A DNA stretch of 64,000 bases from the NCBI RefSeq assembly GCF_013403975.1, contig NZ_JABFDH010000003.1, positions 186,001-250,000 of the forward strand, read 5' to 3'. The notes below the pieces were generated by a model that was given only the letters and a program-made list of their open reading frames with translations, did not search any database and had not been told where the DNA came from. The translations under genes were made by a program, and so were the position numbers. Positions 1 to 7,550 of this stretch are shown here, piece after piece; position 1 is the first letter of the stretch; every line of letters begins with the position of its first letter. The DNA comes from Winogradskyella ursingii. GTDB taxonomy: Bacteria; Bacteroidota; Bacteroidia; Flavobacteriales; Flavobacteriaceae.

Positions 1-2
1 AC

Positions 3-212
3 GATACGTTTCAAGGGAATGGCTATTTTTTAAAATTCATCACTAATAATTTTGAAAACACGTTAGTATTAGCGACCGAAATAGCTAAAGTTTATTGTGA
101 TGAGTATAAGCAGATAATGTTCCCAGAAGTGATTGACGCTGTTTCTAATCAACTAAAATCCAAACTAAAACATCACGCGAACGAGTTTTATAAATCACAT
201 TCTAAAAAATGA
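3..212 (+). CDS. C-terminal end of an N-formylglutamate amidohydrolase-like protein (partial)
   Basis: An open frame enters from the left edge and ends at TGA 210-212, giving 69 residues with no ATG needed inside the window. The visible piece is a plain helical C-terminus ending in Lys-Ser-His-Ser-Lys-Lys. Its stop overlaps the start of the next gene (ATGA, 209-212), so the two are translationally coupled. The fragment alone has no diagnostic motif. The name comes from the usual gene order in Bacteroidota, where an N-formylglutamate amidohydrolase precedes a QEGLA-motif protein and an ATP-grasp protein. That assignment is inference; that it is coding is well supported. Confidence 0.6.
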   Translation, partial: DTFQGNGYFLKFITNNFENTLVLATEIAKVYCDEYKQIMFPEVIDAVSNQLKSKLKHHANEFYKSHSKK

Positions 213-2053
213 TATCAGATAAGAAACATAAAATCGATTCATCAATAATTGACAAAATATGTAATAGCATTACTAGTGAAAAACCTGTAAATATAGAATT
301 ACAGAATAATGGAATATTGCATATCGATAAACTTTTACCATTTATCTGTGTTTACAGATTCAGTGAAATGGATGTTTATTTTTCAAGAATTTTAAAAACG
401 CAAGCATCATATCTTATTGTTAATGACCAAGTGGATATATCGCATCTATTAGAAGCAATAAGAATTGTGGTTTCCGCAAAATTTGATACATTTTTAATTT
501 TGGAAATTTGGCCTAATAAGGATGAACAGAGTACTACATTTAATATATCATGTCCAGAAAACAAGGCACCTGCAACAGTATCAGCGTTAAAGGCCGGTTT
601 TGAAACACTCAGTGATTTATATGCGAATCTTAGCGTTAATATTGACGATTCACACCAACGTCATCCAGAGCATTTGTCACCACTTCTTAATGTAGATGAA
701 TCGAAGAAAAAAGGAACGTTAATTATTGGGCTAAGCATGCCTATTCTCTACAAAAACAACAGTTCTAACGAACTTTATTCTTTGTTCTTTAGAGAATATT
801 ATTCTGTCTTTTCTGAAACAATAAAACGTGCTGTGTTTGAATTTATACGCGTTCAGACTACAGATGATTTTGAGAATTTCTTAATGCTAGGAAAAACAAA
901 CATTGACCAAGTAACGCTAAAATCTGATGCAGTCCTGGCAGAAATAAGTAGCGGAATGTCTTTTCTATTGCGTACCACGCCCGTAAATAGCAATGAGGAA
1001 TGGAAAAACTTCAAGAAAAATAAATTTGAAAAAGTTCCATCGTTTAAATACAGATTAATTGCATTGGATCCTGAATTAGAAAAACGGAAACTATACAATA
1101 TTCCGATAGATCTAGTAGACGATCCCACAATAGCTTTTATCTTAAGAGGAAAGCGACTGGAAATTGAAAAACAGTTGACTATGCTAGAAGAGCGTGGTAC
1201 TAAAAACTTTCGATTTGTGGGAGAAAGTCTATATGGAGTAATCAAGAAAAAATTACTAGAGCAGGCCAAACACATTTTAAAAACCTATGCAAAACGTGAG
1301 GATCGTAAGAGCAAAAAAAGATATAGCTGCCATGAATTTGCAGATCACGCACAAAAGGAATTGGATTATTACAATACAAAATTTCCTGACCTTGACCTTG
1401 GTCTTGAGATAAGAAATGATGTTGCAGGCATTATGGTTTCAAAATCAAAATTATTGATTAATAATGAAGTTAGTTTTGATGCCAATCGTTGCGATGCACT
1501 CATTCAACATGAAATAGGAACACATATTCTCACTTATTGTAACGGAAAAAGACAGCCTTTACAACAGATGTACGAAGGGTTTGAAGGTTATGATCAACTT
1601 CAAGAAGGTCTGGCGGTTATTGCCGAATATTTAGTCGGCGGATTAACCGTAAACCGATTAAGACTTTTGGCAGGCAGAGTTATTGCGGTAGAATCTATGG
1701 TTAATGGGGCAAATTTTATTAAAACTTTTCACTTACTTCGCAAGGAATATGGTTTTAGCGATCGGATTTCATATTACATCACCATGCGTGTTTACCGAGG
1801 AGGAGGACTCACAAAAGATGCCGTTTATCTCGCAGGACTGATGGATTTGATGGACTATTTAAAGAATGGTGGAAATTTGGAAAATTTATATACAGGAAAA
1901 TTCAACATTACCCATATAGATTTGGTAGAGGAGCTGTTATATAGAAAAGTTTTAAAACAACCCGAATTACCAAGATTCTTAGAACGAAAAAGCGTTCAAA
2001 AAAGACTAAAGAGGCTTAGAAAAGGAATTGATATTACCGAATTGGTAAACTAA
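209..2053 (+). CDS. QEGLA-motif (DUF1704) metallopeptidase-like protein
   Basis: A 614-residue protein of the DUF1704 family, often labelled 'flavohemoglobin expression-modulating QEGLA motif protein'. The zinc-peptidase motif HEIGTH lies near residues 434-439 and the QEGLA motif near 465-469, followed by a conserved Arg-Gly-Gly-Gly stretch near 530. Eukaryotic members of the same fold (MATCAP/TMCP, KIAA0895-like) are tyrosine carboxypeptidases that act on tubulin; the bacterial substrate is unknown. There is no signal peptide, so it is cytoplasmic. The start overlaps the preceding stop, and an ATP-grasp gene follows after 10 nt. The operon suggests a peptide or amino-acid conjugate is made and cleaved. 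The family call is firm; the function is inferred. Confidence 0.88.
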   Translation: MISDKKHKIDSSIIDKICNSITSEKPVNIELQNNGILHIDKLLPFICVYRFSEMDVYFSRILKTQASYLIVNDQVDISHLLEAIRIVVSAKFDTFLILEIWPNKDEQSTTFNISCPENKAPATVSALKAGFETLSDLYANLSVNIDDSHQRHPEHLSPLLNVDESKKKGTLIIGLSMPILYKNNSSNELYSLFFREYYSVFSETIKRAVFEFIRVQTTDDFENFLMLGKTNIDQVTLKSDAVLAEISSGMSFLLRTTPVNSNEEWKNFKKNKFEKVPSFKYRLIALDPELEKRKLYNIPIDLVDDPTIAFILRGKRLEIEKQLTMLEERGTKNFRFVGESLYGVIKKKLLEQAKHILKTYAKREDRKSKKRYSCHEFADHAQKELDYYNTKFPDLDLGLEIRNDVAGIMVSKSKLLINNEVSFDANRCDALIQHEIGTHILTYCNGKRQPLQQMYEGFEGYDQLQEGLAVIAEYLVGGLTVNRLRLLAGRVIAVESMVNGANFIKTFHLLRKEYGFSDRISYYITMRVYRGGGLTKDAVYLAGLMDLMDYLKNGGNLENLYTGKFNITHIDLVEELLYRKVLKQPELPRFLERKSVQKRLKRLRKGIDITELVN

Positions 2054-2063
2054 AAAAGAAATT

Positions 2064-3104
2064 ATGAAAATTGCATTTATAATAAACGATCACGACACGG
2101 AGAAACCGAACTATACTACTCCTGGTTTAGGTTATACCGCATATAAAAGAGGTCACGATGTTTATTATATTGGTGTTGGTGAATTAGCCTATGCTTCAAA
2201 AGGCCATTTATCCGTTAGATGCAAAACTGTTAGAGGTCCTAAGTTTAATACTCAGGAAACTTATTTTAAAGCCGTACAAAAAGAGAAATTTACCAGAATT
2301 AGCTCAGAACAATTAGACGTTTTATTTTTAAGAAATAATCCAGCCGAAGAAATTGGACACAGGGACTGGGCACAAAATGCAGCTTTTATATTTGGGGAAA
2401 TTGCAATGAAAAACGGTGTTTTGGTGCTTAATCATCCATTGAGTTTAGCAGGAGCAGTAAACAAAATGTACTTTCAACATTTTCCAGAAATTGTAAGACC
2501 AAAAACCATTATCTCTAGGGATCATGATGAAATAAAAGAGTTTTTTAAATCACAAAAACAAAAAATGATATTAAAACCTTTACAGGGTTCTGGTGGCACT
2601 AACGTTTTTATGATGGATAAAAAAAACGAGCATAATCTTACCCAAACCATTGATGCTATTGCAAGAGATGGATTTGTAATTGCACAAGAATATCTCAAGG
2701 AAGCAACTAAAGGAGATACACGGTTGTTTTTAATGAATGGTGAGCCTTTGGAGGTCAATGGTAAATATGCTATAATGCAACGTGTTAATGCATCAAATGA
2801 TATACGTAGCAATGTTCATGCAGGCGGCAGGCCTGAGCCTGTTAAAATGACCGAACAAATTATGCAGCTTGCTGAGATAGTTCGGCCAAAGCTGGTTCAG
2901 GATGGTATGTTTTTGGTAGGTATTGATATAGTTGGCAATAAACTTATGGAGATTAATGTTTTTAGCCCAGGAGGATTGAATATCTCAACAGAAATGTACG
3001 AAGAAGATTTTTTTGCACCTGTCATAGAGTCCATAGAGAAGAAAGTTAACTATAAGGCTATGTATCCTGATTACTTATTTAATAGTCGTTTGGCAACGTT
3101 GTAA
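2064..3104 (+). CDS. ATP-grasp ligase, glutathione synthetase/RimK-like
   Basis: A 346-residue cytoplasmic protein with an ATP-grasp layout. The N-terminal half is a pre-ATP-grasp domain starting with an Ile-Ala-Phe-Ile-Ile-Asn strand. A glycine-rich ATP loop (Leu-Lys-Pro-Leu-Gln-Gly-Ser-Gly-Gly) lies near residue 170, and a metal-binding Glu-Ile-Asn-Val-Phe-Ser-Pro-Gly-Gly motif near 295-305. Glutathione synthetase-like proteins activate a carboxylate with ATP and join it to an amine. It is the last gene of the operon with the DUF1704 protein (10-nt gap) and is followed by a strong terminator. No gamma-glutamylcysteine ligase is nearby, so true glutathione synthesis is not shown; ligation to another small molecule or peptide is equally possible. 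Confidence 0.85.
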   Translation: MKIAFIINDHDTEKPNYTTPGLGYTAYKRGHDVYYIGVGELAYASKGHLSVRCKTVRGPKFNTQETYFKAVQKEKFTRISSEQLDVLFLRNNPAEEIGHRDWAQNAAFIFGEIAMKNGVLVLNHPLSLAGAVNKMYFQHFPEIVRPKTIISRDHDEIKEFFKSQKQKMILKPLQGSGGTNVFMMDKKNEHNLTQTIDAIARDGFVIAQEYLKEATKGDTRLFLMNGEPLEVNGKYAIMQRVNASNDIRSNVHAGGRPEPVKMTEQIMQLAEIVRPKLVQDGMFLVGIDIVGNKLMEINVFSPGGLNISTEMYEEDFFAPVIESIEKKVNYKAMYPDYLFNSRLATL

Positions 3105-3330
3105 TATATCTTCAAACCTTGCATGTAACTCATAGATGATTTCTGCACTTTTAACTTTTAAAACTATTTTTTGAGGTGCTTTAACGAGTACTTTATGTCG
3201 GTTGATAAACTTCGCTTAAATTTACTTTAACAAGATAAATGCTATTAATCAATTATTCCGTACCCTCGAATAATTTGAAATTAAATTTTTTGTTTAGATT
3301 AAATTAGTTTTAAGTAAATTGTTAATTTAC

Positions 3331-3366
3331 AAAGCCTTTTGAAGTGGATGTCAAAAGGCTTTTTTT
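3331..3366 (+). terminator. Rho-independent terminator of the ATP-grasp operon
   Basis: A 12-bp perfect stem (3331-3342 with 3351-3362) encloses an 8-nt loop and runs into a T tract on the + strand. It lies against the stop codon of the converging minus-strand DCC gene. The 226 nt between the ATP-grasp stop and this hairpin hold no ORF or RNA that I recognise. Confidence 0.88.
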
Positions 3367-3802
3367 ATTCTAAAAATTTAGATTTTAATTCTGGAGTTGG
3401 GATCATACAAGACTCTTTTTTGCCGTACCATTGGTATCTGTTTTTGGCAATATAATCATAGACCCAATTTCTAATAAAAACAGGTACGATTAAAAAAAAT
3501 GACAATATGTTAATCGGAAAATTTAAGTTGGCTGCTATTTTTAATGCAGCTGTAGACTTGTAGGTAATTTTATCTTCTTTAGGGTCATATAGTAAAATAG
3601 AATCCGTGTTCTCAGTATTTATTTTGAACTTCTCAATGACGTTTTGGCCAATTTCACTTTGTAATGGTGCAAAACGAAATCTATCGTTTTTATCTCGCTT
3701 AATTACATAAACAACACTACTATTACAAAGATTGCAGACTCCGTCGAATAGTATCAATTGTTTGTCTTTTGGTATATTTTGTATCACATTACAAAGATAC
3801 AT
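3365..3802 (-). CDS. DCC-family (DUF393) thiol-disulfide oxidoreductase-like protein
   Basis: A short protein (145 residues from the ATG) with the family hallmark Asp-Gly-Val-Cys-Asn-Leu-Cys near residues 20-26. This CxxC sits in a thioredoxin-like fold and gives the DCC family its name. A conserved Tyr-Lys-Ser-Thr-Ala-Ala-Leu segment and an Ile-Ala-Lys-Asn-Arg-Tyr segment follow, as in typical members. The function in bacteria is not well established; redox activity is inferred from the cysteines. The ATG at 3802 overlaps a perfect -7 element, so translation more likely starts at GTG 3785-3787, which would also give the N-terminal length usual in relatives. The gene stands alone between two terminators. 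Confidence 0.87.
   Translation of the reverse strand: MYLCNVIQNIPKDKQLILFDGVCNLCNSSVVYVIKRDKNDRFRFAPLQSEIGQNVIEKFKINTENTDSILLYDPKEDKITYKSTAALKIAANLNFPINILSFFLIVPVFIRNWVYDYIAKNRYQWYGKKESCMIPTPELKSKFLE
3793..3800 (-). promoter_or_regulatory. -7 promoter element (TATCTTTG)
   Basis: TATCTTTG read on the minus strand matches the Bacteroidota -7 consensus TAnnTTTG exactly. It starts directly after the A of the upstream ATG codon of the DCC gene, so a transcript starting a few bases further on would lack that ATG. No TTTG -33 box was found at the usual distance. Confidence 0.5.
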
Positions 3803-3860
3803 TAATCAGAACTAAGTATCTTAATATTGACTCATACTATAGCAGACATATTTATCATCA

Positions 3861-3891
3861 AAAAACCCATTCAAATTATATTGAATGGGTT
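3861..3891 (-). terminator. Terminator downstream of the Gln-rich micro-ORF
   Basis: Arms AACCCATTCAA (3864-3874) and TTGAATGGGTT (3881-3891) form an 11-bp stem with a 6-nt loop, followed on the minus strand by a T run. It lies about 70 nt past the stop of the 49-residue ORF at 3961-4110 and supports that ORF being transcribed. Confidence 0.78.
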
Positions 3892-3960
3892 CTAAAATGA
3901 TAAAATAAACATAAAGTAATTTTTAGGTTTTCAAATAATAATTTTTAATTATTCGAAAAT

Positions 3961-4110
3961 TTAACGTGGTTTTTGCTGTTGCTTAGCCTGAGCCCTTGTT
4001 TGTTGGCGCTCGTTCTGTTGTTTTGGCTGATTTTCACGTTGTCTTTGTTCATTTTGTTGCTGCTTTTTCTGCTGCGGCTTGTTCTGATTTTGTTTGTTTT
4101 GTGTACTCAT
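3961..4110 (-). CDS. Gln/Lys/Arg-rich 49-residue protein, unknown function
   Basis: ATG at 4110-4108, stop at 3963-3961. By my reading the product is 49 residues with 19 glutamines, the rest mostly Lys, Arg, Asn and Glu. There is no hydrophobic segment, so it should be soluble, basic and disordered, perhaps binding nucleic acid. It lies between mutS2 and a minus-strand terminator in the same orientation. It could share the mutS2 transcript (122-nt gap) or have its own promoter. Such composition can arise from low-complexity DNA, but the clean start, stop and terminator favour a real gene. No family is recognised. Confidence 0.55.
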   Translation of the reverse strand: MSTQNKQNQNKPQQKKQQQNEQRQRENQPKQQNERQQTRAQAKQQQKPR

Positions 4111-4232
4111 AATATTTAAATTTTATAATTAAACTTAAATAAAGCTACCATTAGAATTGGATGCTGTGGTACCTAAAAAATTTTCTTTTTAATCCAATAA
4201 GTTGCATCAAATATCAGCCAATATTCCAAGTG

Positions 4233-6401
4233 CTATTTTTTTACCGCTTCTACCAATTCCAATAGATCCAAGCTAACATTTGTAGTAAACATACCATAAT
4301 TGACATTGGCCTTTCCTTTTTCTATAGAATCGATACTACCAACAGCTCTACCATCGTGCATTCTAACTCTATCACCAACTTTTAAGATTGGTTTCGGTTT
4401 TTCTACTTCAGCCACTTTTTTCTTAGCGGCCTTTTTCTTTTTACGGATCACTTCAACTTTCTTTTCGGCTTCCTGTTTTATTTGCTGTTCTTTGTTCTTT
4501 TCGGCTTGGCGTTTTTTGGCTGAAGTTTTTTTACGTTTAGAATTTTCAATCTGTACTAGTCTAAATAACTCTGCCATCAATTCTCGTTTCTTTTTATTGA
4601 TAAAATACTTTTCTGACAGATCGTTGACTTTTTGACCGAGATAGATTAATCGTTGGTTGCTGTCATACAATTCTTGAAAACTCTCTAGCTTTTTCTGGAT
4701 TTTAGTATTTGTTTCTTCTAATTTTTCCGCCTCAGTAAGTTTCTTTTTTTCGTTTTCTTTTAACGACCGTTCTGTGCGTTCTAATTTACTTCTCTCTTTT
4801 TGTAGCTTGGCTATTGTTGCGTCAAATCTTACTTTACCTCGTTCAATTTTCTTTTTTGATTTATTAATTAAACTATATGGAATACCGTTTTTCTGCGCAA
4901 CTTCAAAAGTAAAAGAACTTCCTGCTTGCCCTATCACCAACTTATATAAAGGTTCTAAGCTTTTTTCGTCAAAAAGCATATTGGCATTCTGCATGTGTGG
5001 AAGTTCGTTGGCCAATAGTTTTAAATTAGAGTAGTGGGTAGTTATAATTCCAAAAGCATTCCTTTCATAAAAGACTTCAAGAAAAGTTTCGGCCAAAGCT
5101 CCACCCAATTCAGGGTCACTTCCTGTTCCGAATTCATCAATTAAAAAGAGGGTTTTATTATTGACTTTTCGCAAAAAATAATTCATTTGTTTTAAACGGT
5201 AACTGTATGTACTCAAATGATTTTCTATCGATTGATTATCGCCAATATCACTCAATATTCTATTAAACAAACATACTTTACTACGCTCATGAACGGGAAT
5301 TAGCATGCCGCTTTGCAGCATCACCTGAAGCAACCCAACCGTCTTAAGGGTGATACTTTTACCACCAGCATTGGGTCCGGAAATTACAATGATTCTGCTA
5401 TTTTCGTTGAGACCTATGGTCTGAGGAAATGTTTTTTCACCTTTTTCTTTATTGGTTAAATAGAGTAGTGGATGGTAAGCATCGCGCAAATACATGTCGC
5501 GCTTTTCTGAAATTTCTGGCAAAATCGCATTCATACTTTTTGCATATTTCGCCTTTGACGAAATGACATCAATTCTCGTTAGAAACTCTTGGTACGTTCT
5601 TAAAAGAGGCAAGAATAAACGAATAAAATTAGTCAGATCTTTTAATATTTTTATCACTTCCTCCTTCTCTTCATATTGAAGGTTATTGAGTTCTCGTGAA
5701 TACTGCAAAGTAGTTTCAGGCTCAATGTAGACGATGCTTCCAGTTTTGCTACCACCCATAATGGCACCCTTTACCTTTTTACGATACATGGCTTTAACAG
5801 CCAACACACGTTTGTTTTCTACAACAGATTCTCGGATGTCATCTAAATAATCAAGACTATGATATGTATTTAAAGCCGAAGAAAAACTACTGTTTATTTT
5901 CCCTCGTAGCTTGTTAATACTTTGCCTTAATTCTAAAAGTAAAGGTGAGGCATCGTCTTTAATATCTCCAAACCTATCTACGACTGAATCTACCTGTTCT
6001 ATTATAGATTTAGTGACTTCTATGTTAGAACTATAATGTGCTAATTTGGGATAATATTCCTTAAACTTTTCAAGAAATTTTAAAATTGAATTTACCGTCA
6101 GCGACATGCTCACAATTTTCTGAAAGCTTGGAACTTCTAGATAAGTGTTTTCAATTTTTAAAAGTTTTAACTCTTTGCTTATTGCTTCAAAACCGTGATT
6201 GGGAATGCGATTGTCATTATCAAATGATGACAAGTATTCGTTCACATATTCTAATTCTAATCGTAAATTAGCCTCATCTTCATAAGGCAGCATAGCAAGT
6301 ACAGAATCTTTACCCAAAGCTGTTATACTGTGCTCACTAACTTGTGCTAAAACCGTTGAGAACTCAAGGTCTTTTAATGTTTTTTCATGAATGCGTATCA
6401 T
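4233..6401 (-). CDS. mutS2: MutS2-like ATPase without the Smr domain
   Basis: A 722-residue MutS-family protein. The N-terminal half has the MutS core and clamp helices. Walker A (GPNAGGKS) is near residue 340 and Walker B (Leu-Ile-Asp-Glu-Phe-Gly-Thr-Gly-Ser-Asp) near 420. A long Lys/Glu coiled coil covers roughly 515-670, and a KOW-like beta domain (Val-Gly-Asp-Arg-Val-Arg) closes the protein. Known MutS2 proteins suppress recombination or rescue collided ribosomes and usually carry a C-terminal Smr nuclease domain of about 80 residues. Here the chain stops after the KOW-like domain, so the nuclease part is absent. There is no frameshifted Smr remnant just downstream. The mismatch-recognition domain of true MutS is also missing. 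Monocistronic or with the micro-ORF at 3961. Confidence 0.9.
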   Translation of the reverse strand: MIRIHEKTLKDLEFSTVLAQVSEHSITALGKDSVLAMLPYEDEANLRLELEYVNEYLSSFDNDNRIPNHGFEAISKELKLLKIENTYLEVPSFQKIVSMSLTVNSILKFLEKFKEYYPKLAHYSSNIEVTKSIIEQVDSVVDRFGDIKDDASPLLLELRQSINKLRGKINSSFSSALNTYHSLDYLDDIRESVVENKRVLAVKAMYRKKVKGAIMGGSKTGSIVYIEPETTLQYSRELNNLQYEEKEEVIKILKDLTNFIRLFLPLLRTYQEFLTRIDVISSKAKYAKSMNAILPEISEKRDMYLRDAYHPLLYLTNKEKGEKTFPQTIGLNENSRIIVISGPNAGGKSITLKTVGLLQVMLQSGMLIPVHERSKVCLFNRILSDIGDNQSIENHLSTYSYRLKQMNYFLRKVNNKTLFLIDEFGTGSDPELGGALAETFLEVFYERNAFGIITTHYSNLKLLANELPHMQNANMLFDEKSLEPLYKLVIGQAGSSFTFEVAQKNGIPYSLINKSKKKIERGKVRFDATIAKLQKERSKLERTERSLKENEKKKLTEAEKLEETNTKIQKKLESFQELYDSNQRLIYLGQKVNDLSEKYFINKKKRELMAELFRLVQIENSKRKKTSAKKRQAEKNKEQQIKQEAEKKVEVIRKKKKAAKKKVAEVEKPKPILKVGDRVRMHDGRAVGSIDSIEKGKANVNYGMFTTNVSLDLLELVEAVKK

Positions 6402-6482
6402 GTAATTTTATTGATTTTGAAGATTGTAAATTTAGGTTAAATAAGACGATATGCCTAATGCATCTTTTCAATGACTTATTGT

Positions 6483-6490
6483 TATTTTTG
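6483..6490 (+). promoter_or_regulatory. -7 promoter element upstream of ung
   Basis: TATTTTTG matches TAnnTTTG and ends 15 nt before the ung ATG. No convincing -33 TTTG is present at 19-21 nt, so this is a partial promoter match. Confidence 0.45.
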
Positions 6491-6505
6491 AATAAAATTT
6501 AGGAC

Positions 6506-7180
6506 ATGAATGTTGATATACACGATACCTGGCAACCATATCTCCAACCGGAATTTGAGAAAACATATTTTAAGGATTTAGCTGAATATATAAAATCAGA
6601 ATATAAGAATCACCAATGTTTCCCAAAAGGATCCGAAATTTTTAATGCGTTTAATCATTGCCATTTCCAGGATTTGAAGGTCGTAATCATTGGTCAAGAT
6701 CCATACCATGGATATGGCCAGGCTAACGGGCTTTGTTTTTCAGTTAATGATGGAATTCCGCATCCTCCTTCGTTAATCAACATATTTAAGGAAATTGAAG
6801 ACGACTTAGGAATTCCTTATCCTAAAAGTGGTAATTTATTACCATGGGCAGATCAAGGAATATTGCTGTTGAATGCTACTTTAACGGTGAGAGCACATCA
6901 AGCTGGCAGTCATCAAAAAAAAGGATGGGAGCAATTTACGGACACAATAATTCAATTAATAAGCGATAAAAAAGACAATATTATATTTTTACTTTGGGGA
7001 GGTTTCGCCAAAAAGAAAAAGAAATTGATTGATGGCTCAAAACACGTTATTTTAGAAACTGGCCATCCATCTCCATTAAGTGCAAACAGAGGTTATTGGT
7101 TTGGAAATAATCATTTTAGTAAAACTAACTACCTGTTGCAGCAAGCTGGCGAGTCTGTAATTGATTGGAAATTAAAGTAG
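6506..7180 (+). CDS. ung: Uracil-DNA glycosylase, family 1
   Basis: A 224-residue protein of normal length for family 1 UDG, which removes uracil from DNA and starts base excision repair in the cytoplasm. The water-activating loop GQDPYH lies near residues 63-68 (catalytic Asp about 65). The minor-groove loop HPSPLS is near 187-192, and the uracil-binding Asn is in the Leu-Leu-Leu-Asn-Ala segment near residue 120. The start ATG at 6506 fits family length and follows a -7 element. It is divergent from mutS2, so two DNA-maintenance genes flank one promoter region. Its last 56 nt overlap the antisense end of a small membrane-protein gene. Confidence 0.97.
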   Translation: MNVDIHDTWQPYLQPEFEKTYFKDLAEYIKSEYKNHQCFPKGSEIFNAFNHCHFQDLKVVIIGQDPYHGYGQANGLCFSVNDGIPHPPSLINIFKEIEDDLGIPYPKSGNLLPWADQGILLLNATLTVRAHQAGSHQKKGWEQFTDTIIQLISDKKDNIIFLLWGGFAKKKKKLIDGSKHVILETGHPSPLSANRGYWFGNNHFSKTNYLLQQAGESVIDWKLK

Positions 7181-7310
7181 GTCTTTCTTCTCTAATTATG
7201 TGAGGTTGTTTAGAAACCGATTTTTTAGTTGTCTTATTACAACTGAATATTAATAGGATGAAATTTACGGCAACTAAAAAGGCTAAAATTAGAGTAATTG
7301 TTAATACCAT
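7125..7310 (-). CDS. Small single-pass membrane protein, unknown function
   Basis: A 61-residue ORF: an N-terminal hydrophobic segment (about residues 2-22), a Cys, then a basic tail ending in Ala-Thr-Gly-Ser. The layout is like other short Flavobacteriia membrane proteins. From memory, similar ones end in an Ala-Pro-Thr-Gly-Ser-like tail, but I could not check this. Its 3' end runs antisense into the last 56 nt of ung, which weakens the case, since that part could be a coding shadow. The N-terminal two thirds lie in otherwise empty DNA and look protein-like. Nothing else is recognised in the roughly 240 nt upstream, up to 7550. Confidence 0.55.
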   Translation of the reverse strand: MVLTITLILAFLVAVNFILLIFSCNKTTKKSVSKQPHIIREERPTLISNQLQTRQLAATGS

Positions 7311-7550
7311 ATTAATTTGTTGAAGATAAAATTATAAGATTTGGTAAGGCAAATATAATTAAAAAATTGAAATAGTGCGGTTTAGTGGGGATTTTTAATC
7401 ATCTCAGGTACGAAAATATGTATACAATTTTGTTTTTAATCGTTTTTAATTGTGCTTTATCGATTGTTTTATTAAGAATTTAGCTACACTTTTCTAAAAA
7501 AGTTAATCTTAAGTTATCAATATTAATAATTTTCGAGTTTTATAAATTCT

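Noticed and set aside
853..1275. 140-residue minus-strand frame
   Set aside because: Antisense shadow of the QEGLA-motif gene, without start signals or family marks.
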